Part shown: in pieces, positions 1 to 8,639 of the stretch
Position numbering within the stretch: position 1 is the stretch's first letter
How the letters are laid out: every line of letters starts with the position of its first letter
The notes under the pieces: model-generated
Databases searched by the model: none
What the model was told of the DNA's origin: nothing
The model's input: the letters and a program-made list of their open reading frames with translations, nothing else
Position numbers and translations under genes: made by a program
Assembly (NCBI GenBank): GCA_036267635.1
Contig: DATAVR010000012.1
Location: 1-64,000, forward strand
Direction: 5' to 3'
Source of the DNA: JADGRB01 sp036267635
GTDB taxonomy: Bacteria > Myxococcota_A > Polyangia > Fen-1088
Length of the DNA stretch: 64,000 nt

Positions 1-210
1 GCGACCGGCAGCGGCGGCAGCAGCGCGACCGGGAGCGGCGGCAGCGCGGCCGGAGCGGCCGGGTCGGCCACCGGCGGCACTGCCGGTGAGAGTGTGACGA
101 GCAGCGGGTGCGGCTGCGAGACCGGCGGCGCGGGCGCTGGCCTGGGCGGCTTCGGCTTTCTTTGCCTCGGGCTGATCGTCGCACGGCGGTGCCGACGCGC
201 CCGCCGATGA
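1..210 (+). CDS. C-terminal end of a MYXO-CTERM-type surface protein (5' truncated)
   Basis: The frame is open from the window edge and gives 69 residues. The first 30 or so are Gly/Ser/Ala/Thr low complexity (ATGSGGSSATGSGG type). A Cys motif SGCGCE follows at residues 35-40, then a Gly-rich hydrophobic stretch at about 45-60 and a basic tail RRCRRARR. Cys motif, membrane segment and Arg cluster in that order are the layout of the MYXO-CTERM sorting signal, which anchors exported proteins at the myxobacterial surface. The functional part of the protein lies outside the window. The stop overlaps the next start (ATGA), so the two genes are probably cotranscribed. The sorting-tail call is by motif only. 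Confidence 0.75.
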   Translation, partial: ATGSGGSSATGSGGSAAGAAGSATGGTAGESVTSSGCGCETGGAGAGLGGFGFLCLGLIVARRCRRARR

Positions 211-671
211 CGAGCGACTGGCTGGAGACCATTGTGCGGATGTCCGCGGCCGTCGCGGCCGGCGGGCTCATCGGCTGGGATCGCCAGCGCGGCGGCCAGC
301 CGGCGGGGCTGCGAACGCACATGCTCGTCGGTCTCGGCGCCGCGCTGATGGTCTCGATTCCGCTCGGCAGCGGAATGGCGGACGCCAGCCGCGTCGTTCA
401 GGGGGTGGCGACCGGCATCGGGTTTCTCTGCGCGGGCGACATTCTTCACCACATGCGCGACGGGCAGGAGCGCGTCAAGGGGCTCACCTCGGCGGCCTCC
501 TTGTGGGTCACCGCCGCCATCGGGATGGTGTCGGCCGTCGGACACTGGCGGCACGTCGTCGTCGGCACGGTCGGAACGCTCCTCATCCTGATCGTGATGC
601 GGCCGGTGGAGAAATTCCTGGTCGGGTTGCCCCCCAGGGAAGTCGTCGACACGCCCGAGCCACCACGCTAG
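207..671 (+). CDS. MgtC/SapB family membrane protein
   Basis: This 154-residue membrane protein has the family signatures GGLIGWDRQ (about residue 19), AGLRTHMLVGLGAAL (33-47), GIGFLCAGDIL (70-80) and VKGLTSAASLW (90-100). Together they give about four hydrophobic segments. MgtC relatives are inner-membrane proteins linked to Mg2+ limitation and, in pathogens, to control of the F-type ATP synthase; a transport role is unproven. The protein matches the membrane domain only and lacks the C-terminal soluble domain of long MgtC forms. The ATG at 207 overlaps the stop of the upstream gene. A longer frame back to 108 is Arg-rich and looks non-coding. Confidence 0.85.
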   Translation: MTSDWLETIVRMSAAVAAGGLIGWDRQRGGQPAGLRTHMLVGLGAALMVSIPLGSGMADASRVVQGVATGIGFLCAGDILHHMRDGQERVKGLTSAASLWVTAAIGMVSAVGHWRHVVVGTVGTLLILIVMRPVEKFLVGLPPREVVDTPEPPR

Positions 672-698
672 TCGCTGCGCCGCGGGCGCCCCGACGGT

Positions 699-1316
699 AT
701 GCTGCGCGCGATGCCGTCCCGTTCGACCAAGCGCTGCTTCTGGGCCGGCACCGATCCGTTGATGATCGCCTACCACGACGAGGAGTGGGGGGTGCCGATC
801 CACGACGATCGTCGTTGGTACGAGAAGCTCCTGCTCGACGGCGCGCAGGCGGGCCTCTCCTGGTCGACGATCCTGCGCAAGCGCGAGGGCTACCGGAAGG
901 CCTTCGCCGGGTTCGATCCGGTCAAGATCGCGCGCTTCACCGAGCGGGACGTGGTGCGGCTCATGGGCGACGTGGGGATCGTCCGCAACAGGCTCAAGAT
1001 CCGCTCGGCGATCGGGAACGCCCGCGCGTTCCTGGCGCTGCAGGACGAGCACGGCTCGTTCGACGCCTGGATCTGGCGGTTCGTCGGCGGCAAACCGATC
1101 CGCGGCAAGGTGCGCGGGGCCGCCGACATCCTGGCCCGGACGCCACTTTCGGACGCGCTGTCGAAGGAGCTCCGTGGGCGCGGGTTCAACTTCGTCGGGT
1201 CGACCATCCTCTACGCCTTCATGCAGGCGGGCGGGCTGGTCAACGATCACGCGGTCGGATGCTTCCGGCGGTCCCAGGTGACGGCGCTGGCAGACGGACG
1301 TCGAGGCCGCGGATAG
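699..1316 (+). CDS. tag: DNA-3-methyladenine glycosylase I
   Basis: This base-excision repair glycosylase removes 3-methyladenine from alkylated DNA. The 205-residue protein carries the Tag family landmarks in order: RCFWAG near the N-terminus, YHDEEWGVP, AQAGLSWSTIL, a KRE-FR segment, IVRNRLKI, and the C-terminal RGFNFVGSTILYAFMQAGG followed by NDH and CF. The N-terminal Cys and His with the C-terminal His and Cys are the zinc ligands of this family. An alternative ATG at 711 would remove four residues. Spacing to the MgtC gene is 27 bases, so cotranscription is possible. Confidence 0.93.
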   Translation: MLRAMPSRSTKRCFWAGTDPLMIAYHDEEWGVPIHDDRRWYEKLLLDGAQAGLSWSTILRKREGYRKAFAGFDPVKIARFTERDVVRLMGDVGIVRNRLKIRSAIGNARAFLALQDEHGSFDAWIWRFVGGKPIRGKVRGAADILARTPLSDALSKELRGRGFNFVGSTILYAFMQAGGLVNDHAVGCFRRSQVTALADGRRGRG

Positions 1317-1328
1317 GGACCGAGCGGC

Positions 1329-3095
1329 TCAGGGCATCAGCTTGACCGAGGCGCAGACGCCGTCGGTGCAGGAAGCCGCCTGGCAGTTCGACACCGGCGC
1401 CCCGCAGACGCTGGTCGGCTGGGCCGGGCAGGCGCCCGCGTAGAGTTGAATCAGGTCGAAGTCGGCCGAGCCGCTGCTGAAGTTCTCGTCCTTGATGACG
1501 ACGTCGCTGGTGCCGGCGTCCATGGTGAAGGCCTTGGAGAACCAGGCCCAGTTTCCGTCCGGGGTGACCGTCGTGACGAGGTCGTTGTTGGGGTAGCCGG
1601 TCGTGTACCCCGGCAGGCCCATCAGCCAGTGCTCCGCTCCGGTGAGATTCCCAGACGCGTCGGAGACCTGGATCCCCAGGAAGGGAATGGCGTCAGTGGT
1701 GCCCTTGATCCACGCGGTCAGACAGTAGGTCGCTCCGCTGTTCACCGCGACGGCCGACGAAAACACCCGCCCGCCCTCCGAGGTGACCGACTCCTGCTGG
1801 AACATCCCGCAGGCCGAGCCGTCGCTGCCCAAGGTGATCGCGCTGCCGTCGTGGGTCGTCCAGCCGTCGGTCCCCGACTCCCAGCTCTCGGTGAAGACCG
1901 TCGCCTGGCAGGAGGGGAGACAGACGTGGCCGCAGGCGCCGCAGTTGTTGACGTCGCTGCTGGTCGCATCCTCGCAGCCGTTGGCGGCGTTGCCGTCGCA
2001 ATCGCCGAACCCGCCCGCGCAGGTCGGCGAGCCACACGCGCCGCTGGTGCAGACGCCGGCGGCGTTGTCGAGGCTACAGGAAGCGCCGTCCGGCGCGGCG
2101 GCGGTGGCGCAGCCGTTGACCGGATCGCAGACGCCCACCGTGCAGGAATCGGTGCTGCCGCAGCTGGGCGCCGCGCCGGCGGTACAGACGCCGCCCTGGC
2201 AGGTCTCCTGGCCATTGCAGGCGTTGCCGTCCGAGCAGGAGGTTCCGTCGGGCAGGGCCATCATCCCGCATGCGCCGGTCGACGGATCGCACATGGCGGC
2301 CGCGTGGCAGGCATCGGGCGCGGCGCAGCTGGCGCCGTTGCCCGGGCAGGAGCAGACGTCCGGCTGCTGCAGAACCACGTGCGGGTGGCAGTCGAGCTCT
2401 TGCGGATCGCAGGCGCTGACGTTGTAGTCGCAGCGGGGCGGCGTCGGGGTGGTCGGCTTTGGATCGATCACCACCGGGACCGGCGGGTTGTAGACGGTGG
2501 GGCAGTTGTCCTTCCAGTCGGGGACGCCGTCGCCGTCCTGATCGGCCGCCGAGCGCTCGATGCGAAACTTGATGGGGAGAATTTCGCCCTGGACCACCGG
2601 CGCGAAGCGCTTGAGGTCGACGCTTTTGAGATCGGAGACCTTCATCACCACGGCCAGATCGGCGGCGCCGAGCTCCTGATCGTCGACCAGGACCCGGACG
2701 CGGTAGTGGTTGGCCGGATCGAGCGCGCTGGTGTTGTAGCGGGCGATGTAGAACTCGCGCCAGGGATGGCGGCGGACGCCGCGGGTATCACCGGTCAGCG
2801 TCGCGACGTTGCCGAGCGTCGCGCCGCTCGACAGATCGACCTGATCGATGCGGACGGTCGGCGAGAGATCGGGATCGAACGTTCCGCCGAAGTGCGGCGG
2901 GATACTCCACGAGATCGGCGGCAGGAAGTAGAAGCCCAGCGTCGCGCCGCTCGTCTGCGATCGGTTCACGACCAGCGGCTCCGATGCCGTCTCCGTCGAG
3001 GTTGACGGGTTCATGCACCCCGTCGCCGTCACCACCCCGACCGCCAGCGCGAGCAGGGCCAGCGCGAGCAGGGAACGAGAAGAAACATTCTTCAT
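1329..3095 (-). CDS. Large Cys-rich lipoprotein with calcium-type repeat and C-terminal jelly-roll domain
   Basis: The start at 3095 follows an AAGGAGAA ribosome site and yields 588 residues. A signal peptide ends in a lipobox-like TATGC (Cys27). An N-terminal beta domain is followed by a thrombospondin-type-3-like calcium motif (DQDGDGVPDWKDNCP). A long Cys-rich zone contains repeats such as CNGQETCQGG, CDPVNGC and NNCGACGHVC, known from myxobacterial surface proteins. The last 170 residues (from about ESWESGTDGW) resemble a carbohydrate-binding jelly-roll domain. The protein is probably displayed on the outer membrane. The biochemical role is unknown; glycan or protein binding is a guess from the architecture. 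The ATG at 3143 lies upstream of the ribosome site and is less likely. Confidence 0.8.
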   Translation of the reverse strand: MKNVSSRSLLALALLALAVGVVTATGCMNPSTSTETASEPLVVNRSQTSGATLGFYFLPPISWSIPPHFGGTFDPDLSPTVRIDQVDLSSGATLGNVATLTGDTRGVRRHPWREFYIARYNTSALDPANHYRVRVLVDDQELGAADLAVVMKVSDLKSVDLKRFAPVVQGEILPIKFRIERSAADQDGDGVPDWKDNCPTVYNPPVPVVIDPKPTTPTPPRCDYNVSACDPQELDCHPHVVLQQPDVCSCPGNGASCAAPDACHAAAMCDPSTGACGMMALPDGTSCSDGNACNGQETCQGGVCTAGAAPSCGSTDSCTVGVCDPVNGCATAAAPDGASCSLDNAAGVCTSGACGSPTCAGGFGDCDGNAANGCEDATSSDVNNCGACGHVCLPSCQATVFTESWESGTDGWTTHDGSAITLGSDGSACGMFQQESVTSEGGRVFSSAVAVNSGATYCLTAWIKGTTDAIPFLGIQVSDASGNLTGAEHWLMGLPGYTTGYPNNDLVTTVTPDGNWAWFSKAFTMDAGTSDVVIKDENFSSGSADFDLIQLYAGACPAQPTSVCGAPVSNCQAASCTDGVCASVKLMP

Positions 3096-3294
3096 GGGCC
3101 TTCTCCTTGCGAGTTCCGCAGCTTCAACAACGTTTGGCATCATACGTCTGAAGCACAGCAGTTGAAAGGAAAAGGTAATAAATCTTACGTCTTACTAAGG
3201 CATACAAGTTCCGACATGGGCGCCTAAATAACGACAGAGCGGCAGGTGGGCGTACGCCCATCTCCGTTAAGGCAGCGATAATACTTGGAATTCT
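3096..3294. promoter_or_regulatory. AT-rich intergenic region with likely promoter for the Cys-rich lipoprotein
   Basis: This 199-base gap separates the deformylase 3' end from the lipoprotein start. Its middle (about 3160-3235) is clearly richer in A and T than the flanking genes, as expected for a promoter reading leftward. It also holds the palindrome at 3244-3263. No -10/-35 pair can be assigned with confidence. Confidence 0.4.
3244..3263. promoter_or_regulatory. Near-perfect 20-base palindrome
   Basis: The central 14 bases (3247-3260, TGGGCGTACGCCCA) are perfectly self-complementary, and the arms extend to 20 bases with one G-T mismatch. The palindrome lies 32 bases past the deformylase stop and about 150 bases upstream of the lipoprotein start. 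It could be a dimeric-regulator operator or a terminator stem. No T-run follows on the deformylase side, which weakens the terminator reading. Confidence 0.4.
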
Positions 3295-3870
3295 CTAGCG
3301 TGCCGGAGAGCGACCGCCGTCGAGCTTGGCGAGCAGCTCGGGGATCGGGATCCCCGCGAGATAACGTGATGCATTACGAGCGGTCGAAAACGTGCGTGAC
3401 CGCATGCGATCGATATAGAGCGTCCCGCCCAGGTGATCGATCTCGTGCTGGAGGATCCGGGCGTACCAGCCGTGGGCGTCGATGGTGACCGGCTCCCCGC
3501 GATGGTCGAGCGCCTCGACGGTGACGGTGCGTGAGCGCGGCACGACGGCCTGAAATCCTTCCACGCTCAGACAGCCCTCGAAGAACTCGATCACCTCTGG
3601 CCCCAACGTCAGGCGCGGGTTGACGATGACGTGAAAGGGGACCGGCGCGCGCTCGGTCGCGGCGACCTCGGCGACGTCCTCGATCACCGCGAGCTGGAGG
3701 GGCAGGCCGATCTGCGGCGCCGCCAGGCCGACCCCCGGCGCGTCGCGCATCGTCTCGCGCATGAGCTCGATGAGTTGCTGGATCTCGGCGCTGGCGATCT
3801 CGTCAACGGTGAGCGGGCGGGCCGGCTCACGCAGAACGGGATCACCGGCCTGGACGATCTTGAGGTGCAT
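3295..3870 (-). CDS. def: Peptide deformylase
   Basis: This enzyme removes the N-formyl group from new proteins, using a metal bound by Cys and two His. All three catalytic motifs are present in the 191-residue protein: GVGLAAPQIG (47-56), EGCLSVEGF (98-106, Cys100) and QHEIDHLGG (141-149, His142, Glu143, His146). Length is typical of type 1 deformylases. The ATG at 3870 lies 29 bases after the stop of the propeller lipoprotein on the same strand. It may be the last gene of the long leftward transcription unit that starts near 10067. Confidence 0.96.
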   Translation of the reverse strand: MHLKIVQAGDPVLREPARPLTVDEIASAEIQQLIELMRETMRDAPGVGLAAPQIGLPLQLAVIEDVAEVAATERAPVPFHVIVNPRLTLGPEVIEFFEGCLSVEGFQAVVPRSRTVTVEALDHRGEPVTIDAHGWYARILQHEIDHLGGTLYIDRMRSRTFSTARNASRYLAGIPIPELLAKLDGGRSPAR

Positions 3871-3898
3871 CGCCCCCGAGGTTACGACGAAACCCGGT

Positions 3899-6001
3899 CT
3901 ACTTGGACAGCGCCATTATCGATGTGGACGTCGCCCAATAGATCCCGGCGGCGTCGACTGCAATCGTGCCTGGCATCGTGGTGAGGGTCTGGTTGGACGC
4001 CAGCTTGACCACGGTCGTGGTGCCGGTGGCCACCTCGAACACGGCGCCGGCGGTGCCATCGACCCAATAGACACCGGCGGCGTCGGCGGTGATCGAGCCG
4101 ATTCCGCCGGTGGCGAGCGGCGTCTTTGTGCCGCCACCCCCAATCGGGACCTCCGTCAATGTCGCCGTGCCCGAGACCATGTTGACGAAGTAGGCATTGG
4201 TCGCGTTCACCGCGAGCGTCCGTGCGCCCCCCGACACCGTCAATCCGGTTGCGATCGCGGCGATCGGACCGGCACCCACTCCGCTCGAGGGGAGAGGCGC
4301 TTTCGAGACCTTCCCTGAACCAGGGGCTCCGACGACGTCGGTCCAGTAGACGTTGCTCGAATCGATGGCGATCGCGACGGGGATGTTGGCGCTGTAGAGC
4401 GGCGGACTGAAGACCTGATCGATTCCGTCCACCCCCATGGCCTGCACACCGACGTCCGGGTTGGTCCAATAGATGTGTGACGGGCCGGCCGTGACGTCGA
4501 AGGCCGCGCCTGAGGGAATGCTGGCGAGCGGCATCGCACCGAAGGAAGGGCCGTCCCAGGACGGCGTTGTGCCCCCATCGACCCAGTAAATGAACCCACC
4601 GAGAAGGGCCAACCCTGCGTTCGAGGCGTCGACGTTAGGGCGCGGCCCAGTGTAGGCAGTGCCGTTTTCGTTGGCGGCGTTTACGGCGGGGAAGGACGGG
4701 TCGTTGTTGATCCAGTAAACCGTTCCGCTGTCGGTCACGAGCCAACTGGGAGAGGCTTGTCCGGTCGCCAGTGGCGCCGCCTGGCACGCCCCGCTCACGC
4801 AGGTGGCACCTGAGAGCTTACAGCCGTGCCCGCAAGCACCGCAATTGGCGGGGTCGCCCATGGTGTTCACGCACGCGCCGGTGCAGTTGTTGGGGGTACT
4901 GCTGTTGCAGGTGATCCCGCAGGTGGATCCGGTGCAGCTGGCGGTGCCGGTCGCTCCGTTTGTCGGGCTTGGGCAGGCGGTGGTGCAGGAGGTGCCACAG
5001 TGATTGGCGGCCGTTGGGCTTTCGCAGGTGCCGCTGCAATTGAGCGTGGTGGATGGGCAGGAACAGGCGCTGCCCGAACACTGCTGACCGCCGGTGCAGG
5101 CGTGGCCACAACTGCCACAGTTGCCGTTGTCGGCCGCGAAATTGACACAGCCGCCGTTGCAGCTGTTGGGAGTGCCGCTATTGCAAGAGAGGCTGCATGT
5201 CGTCGCGTTGCAACTGGCGATCCCGGTTGACGCGCCGGTAGTCGGCCCAGGACAGGAGGTGGTGCAGGAGGCGCCGCAATGATTGGCGACCGTCGGGGGC
5301 TCGCAGGTGCCGCTGCAATTGAGGGTCGTGGAGGGGCAAGAACAGGCGCTACCGGTGCATTGTTGCCCGCCCGTACAGGCGTGGCCGCAACTGCCACAGT
5401 TGTTGTCGTCGGTGGTGACGGTGGTGCAAGTTCCGGCGCAGAGCATTTGTCCGCCGGCCGCGCACCCGGCCCCGCCGCCACCTGCCCCAGTGCTTCCTCC
5501 GGCCGCTCCGCCGGTAGCCGCGCCGCCTGTGCCTCGGATACCCCCTCCGCCGTTCCCAGCCGTTCCTCCGCCTGTGCCACCGGCGGCGTTGCCCCCGGTC
5601 GCTCCAGCGCCGCCGGTGCCGGTGGTTCCCCCGGTCGCTCCAGCGCCGCCGGTGCCGGTGGTTCCCCCGGTTGCTCCAGCGCCGCCGGTGCCGGTGGCTC
5701 CTCCGGCCGCCCCGGAGCCGCCGGTTCCTCCGGAAGCGTTGCCGCCCGCACCACTGCCTGCCGCTCCACCACTGCCGCCGCCCCGGTCGCTCGATCCCCC
5801 CGATCCGCTTCCCCCGCCAACGTTGCCACCGCCATTGCCAGCTGAGCCGCCACCTCCAGTCGCATGACCCCCAACCCCGCCCTTGGCCCCCTGAAGTCCG
5901 GTTCCTCCCCCCCCACCCGGCAACGCTGTCGGCGCTGCGCCCAGGCAACCAACAAGAGCGAGAGTTGCCGCGCCGATCGAAGCCGAGGTCAAGACGCGCA
6001 T
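3899..6001 (-). CDS. Lipoprotein with Gly/Thr linker, Cys-rich repeats and YW(I/V/T)D-type beta-propeller
   Basis: This 700-residue lipoprotein has lipobox LALVGC with Cys19. A Gly-rich linker follows (about residues 20-180, TGTGGAGATGG repeats). Next come paired Cys-rich modules (CGSCGHACTGGQQC, ACSCPSTTLNCSGTC, repeated). The C-terminal half has repeats built around YWIN, YWVDGG, YWTN, YWTD and YWVDG, spaced about 45-50 residues apart. That spacing fits a beta-propeller of the type found in myxobacterial secreted proteins. The start ATG shares a base with the stop of the upstream TPR/PEGA gene (TGATG), so translation is probably coupled. A role as surface sensor or binding protein of the kinase module is inferred from position only. 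Confidence 0.8.
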   Translation of the reverse strand: MRVLTSASIGAATLALVGCLGAAPTALPGGGGGTGLQGAKGGVGGHATGGGGSAGNGGGNVGGGSGSGGSSDRGGGSGGAAGSGAGGNASGGTGGSGAAGGATGTGGAGATGGTTGTGGAGATGGTTGTGGAGATGGNAAGGTGGGTAGNGGGGIRGTGGAATGGAAGGSTGAGGGGAGCAAGGQMLCAGTCTTVTTDDNNCGSCGHACTGGQQCTGSACSCPSTTLNCSGTCEPPTVANHCGASCTTSCPGPTTGASTGIASCNATTCSLSCNSGTPNSCNGGCVNFAADNGNCGSCGHACTGGQQCSGSACSCPSTTLNCSGTCESPTAANHCGTSCTTACPSPTNGATGTASCTGSTCGITCNSSTPNNCTGACVNTMGDPANCGACGHGCKLSGATCVSGACQAAPLATGQASPSWLVTDSGTVYWINNDPSFPAVNAANENGTAYTGPRPNVDASNAGLALLGGFIYWVDGGTTPSWDGPSFGAMPLASIPSGAAFDVTAGPSHIYWTNPDVGVQAMGVDGIDQVFSPPLYSANIPVAIAIDSSNVYWTDVVGAPGSGKVSKAPLPSSGVGAGPIAAIATGLTVSGGARTLAVNATNAYFVNMVSGTATLTEVPIGGGGTKTPLATGGIGSITADAAGVYWVDGTAGAVFEVATGTTTVVKLASNQTLTTMPGTIAVDAAGIYWATSTSIMALSK

Positions 6002-6981
6002 CACCAGCTCCCTGCGATGAGGGCACCACCACGATGGCCTTCGTCGATCCAAAAAGACAGCGCGGGGGTTGCGGCGTTCGCGTCTCCGCGGGGAAGCGCG
6101 AGCAAGGTTCCACCCACCGCGGCGCTGGCCGCACCGACGATCGCACCGACCAGTCCGATCGTCCAAGGCGTCTTCGTGGCGTCGTAGGCGGCCTGATCGT
6201 GGCTGTTGCGGGCGTCGCTGGCACGCCCGGATTCGATCAACATGACGACGCCGCCTCCGAGACCAATCGCGGCGCCGCCGCCGACCAGGACCCAAGGGAG
6301 CGTTCGGCCGAAGCGAGACGACGAGCCACCCGCCTCGCCAGTGTCCTTCGCCGGAGTGACGGGATTCGCCGTCTCGGTCGCGACTGGGAGCGGGTGCAAC
6401 TCGGGTACGTCTACCGTCGCGACCTGAGCCGGCTCCGAGGCGCTGACCCTGATCGCCCAAGGAGCGAATCCCGGGGCCTCCGCGCGGATCGAATGCTCGC
6501 CCGGATCGACGGGCAGCGCAGTGCCCCAGGCGGCTGGCGCCAGCGTCGTTCCGTCGCGCGCGACCGTCATGCCAGGGGCAGCGTGTGCGACGCGAACGAC
6601 CACGCGCGCCAGCGCCGGCTCGAGCTGCGTTTGGCGGCGCCTGGCCTCCTCCGCGTCGGCGTCGCGGCCTGTGCGTCGTGCGACCGTCTGCGCTTCACCG
6701 AATTCGGTCCAGGCGCTCGCCGTCCGTCCCACCTTTTCGTGGCAGTCGGCCAAGTTCAGCAGGATGCCCGCACTCGTGTACAACCTCCGCGCGGCCTCCA
6801 ACTTCGGGCAGGCGTCGGCATACCGGCCGTCCTTCATGAAAGCGCGTCCTTCGTCGAACAGAGCGCGTGCCGAGGCTTGGTCCTCGGCCTGCGCGCTGGC
6901 GTATGGTGAGAACAGGGAGAGAACCGCGGCGCCGCTCAGTGCGGCGCTCAGACCTATGCGTCTCGGGTCACATTTCGTCAT
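6001..6981 (-). CDS. TPR/PEGA-like exported protein of the kinase module
   Basis: A signal peptide (LSAALSGAAVLSLFSPYASAQA) precedes a TPR-like helical region with ARALFDEGRAFMKDGRYADAC and a second helix pair around LLNLADCHEKVGR. A PEGA-like beta domain follows, then two hydrophobic segments (WVLVGGGAAIGLGGGVVML and a second near TIGLVGAIVGAASAAVGGTLL). Proteins with this layout recur beside serine/threonine kinases in myxobacteria. The gene overlaps the kinase 3' end and abuts the next lipoprotein gene. Starts at 7002 and 6981 are both possible. 6981 gives a normal basic signal-peptide start. The predicted place is the cell envelope; the function is unknown. Confidence 0.78.
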   Translation of the reverse strand: MTKCDPRRIGLSAALSGAAVLSLFSPYASAQAEDQASARALFDEGRAFMKDGRYADACPKLEAARRLYTSAGILLNLADCHEKVGRTASAWTEFGEAQTVARRTGRDADAEEARRRQTQLEPALARVVVRVAHAAPGMTVARDGTTLAPAAWGTALPVDPGEHSIRAEAPGFAPWAIRVSASEPAQVATVDVPELHPLPVATETANPVTPAKDTGEAGGSSSRFGRTLPWVLVGGGAAIGLGGGVVMLIESGRASDARNSHDQAAYDATKTPWTIGLVGAIVGAASAAVGGTLLALPRGDANAATPALSFWIDEGHRGGALIAGSW

Positions 6982-8620
6982 AGGCCGATTTCTTGGGCTC
7001 ATTGGTCGGTGGAGTCTTGGGTGTCACTGCGTGCTCGGTCTCTTGTTTCATGGCTGCTGGGGGAGGCAGCTTGGATCGATGGACGGGTCGAGGCTTCGTA
7101 TCGCGTCCGCCCGTCTTCTCGCCACCGGGCGTGCGCGCCGCGGTCATCGTCACGTCGAGGATCTGATCGCGGTCGGCTTCGATCGCGATCTTTCGGTCGT
7201 CGTAGCCGGTGGCATGGAGGACGATGAGGTGACTGCGGTCGTCTCGTGCGAGCACCATCGGAGGTCCGTGGGTCAACTTGCCGTCCACCAGAATCTCCGC
7301 CCCTTCGGGGAGGCCGCGGACGTCGATGGTCACCTCGGTGCGGGGAGGTGGGACCGGGGTGGCAGCGACCGGCCGAACCTCACGTTCGCTTTCGCGGCTC
7401 GCGATCGGTGGCGGCTTCGGCCGCCAAAGGACGAGCGCCGCCGCCAAGCCCCCGATCGCGAGGACGGCCATCGCCCCGATCCCCCATCCCATGCGACGCC
7501 GGGGCGCGAGGTCGTAGGTCGAGCGCTCGCCCACGGTCCCGCGCAAGGTCGTGGGGTTGGCGCTCGTCACGGCAGGTGTCAGCATTCGCGTCTCGCCGGC
7601 GGGTGCCAGCGGCGTCCGTGAGGACGCCGGATCCCGCGGCTGCACCTCGGTGGGACGCGACGCTCGGACGGCCGCTGCAGACGCTGGCAGGACCATGTCG
7701 TCCTCGACCGGGGGGAGAAGCACCGGCCGGATCGGCTCGATCTCCGCGATGGGGCGGCGCACGCCGAGCAGCTGGAGAGAGGTGGCGATCTCCGCCGACA
7801 CGGCGATCATCGTTTGCGGCCGATCTTCGGGGTTTTTGGCGAGCATCCGCATCGCCAGGTCGGCGAGCGTGGGAGGCAACTCAGGGACCAGGGCGCGCGG
7901 ATCGTCGGCCCGCTCCGAGACATGCGCGACGATCAGATCGCCCGTTCCTTCGCGCACGAAGGGAGGTCGACCACAGATCGCCTCATAGAGGATGCATCCG
8001 AGCGAGTAGACGTCGGACCGACCATCGACGAGCTTGCTCCCGCCCCGGCACTGCTCGGGCGACATGTATGTTGGCGTTCCGATCAGCGCGCCTGTGGCGG
8101 TCTGGGTGGGCGTACCCTGTTGCGCGACCTTGGCGATGCCAAAGTCGAGCACCTTGGGCACCACCCGTCGACCTTGCGGGTTTGCGCAGAGGAAGACGTT
8201 ATCAGGCTTGAGATCTCGGTGAACGATGCCGGCCGCATGCGCCGCGGCGACTGCGTCTGCGACCTGTCCGACCACGGCCAGCGCGAAGCCGGCGTCGCCG
8301 AGGAGTCCGCCCGTGCGGTCGAGGTAGCCGGCCAGCGACTCACCGGCCAGATACTCCATGACGATGTAGGCCTGCCCCTCGAGAACGTCGCAGTCCAGGA
8401 CCTCCACGATTCCCGGGTGCTTGATCAACGACGTGGCCCGCGCTTCGGTGAAGAAGCGCTCGATCAGACCTTCGTTCGACGACAGCGCGGACAAGAGCAC
8501 CTTGACCGCCACGCGGCGCGCAATCCTCGGATGCTGCGCCAAATAGACCTGGCCCATCCCCCCCTGACCGAGCAGGCGGATGACCGTATATCCGCCAACG
8601 CGGCTGCCGACTCCAATCAC
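6968..8620 (-). CDS. Transmembrane serine/threonine protein kinase with PEGA domain
   Basis: This 550-residue Hanks-type kinase has the glycine loop GQGGMGQVY (18-26), ATP-binding Lys40 (VAVKVL), catalytic HRDLKPDN (Asp136), metal-binding DFG (Asp159) and the activation segment GTPTYMSPEQ. All key residues are present, so it should be active. After the kinase domain (about 10-285) come a Pro/Ala-rich linker, one membrane helix near 380-402 (MGWGIGAMAVLAIGGLAAAL) and an outer PEGA domain (about 430-495). The start codon is GTG with no clear ribosome site. The gene lies 19 bases after the upstream lipoprotein gene and overlaps the TPR/PEGA gene downstream, pointing to one operon. Confidence 0.93.
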   Translation of the reverse strand: MIGVGSRVGGYTVIRLLGQGGMGQVYLAQHPRIARRVAVKVLLSALSSNEGLIERFFTEARATSLIKHPGIVEVLDCDVLEGQAYIVMEYLAGESLAGYLDRTGGLLGDAGFALAVVGQVADAVAAAHAAGIVHRDLKPDNVFLCANPQGRRVVPKVLDFGIAKVAQQGTPTQTATGALIGTPTYMSPEQCRGGSKLVDGRSDVYSLGCILYEAICGRPPFVREGTGDLIVAHVSERADDPRALVPELPPTLADLAMRMLAKNPEDRPQTMIAVSAEIATSLQLLGVRRPIAEIEPIRPVLLPPVEDDMVLPASAAAVRASRPTEVQPRDPASSRTPLAPAGETRMLTPAVTSANPTTLRGTVGERSTYDLAPRRRMGWGIGAMAVLAIGGLAAALVLWRPKPPPIASRESEREVRPVAATPVPPPRTEVTIDVRGLPEGAEILVDGKLTHGPPMVLARDDRSHLIVLHATGYDDRKIAIEADRDQILDVTMTAARTPGGEKTGGRDTKPRPVHRSKLPPPAAMKQETEHAVTPKTPPTNEPKKSAYDEM

Positions 8621-8639
8621 GACGGAAAAAATAACACGA

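Noticed and set aside
1446..3005. 519-residue plus-strand frame antisense to the Cys-rich lipoprotein
   Set aside because: It mirrors a clear lipoprotein gene; composition is Arg/Gly/Ala-heavy with no motif, as expected for antisense frames at high GC.
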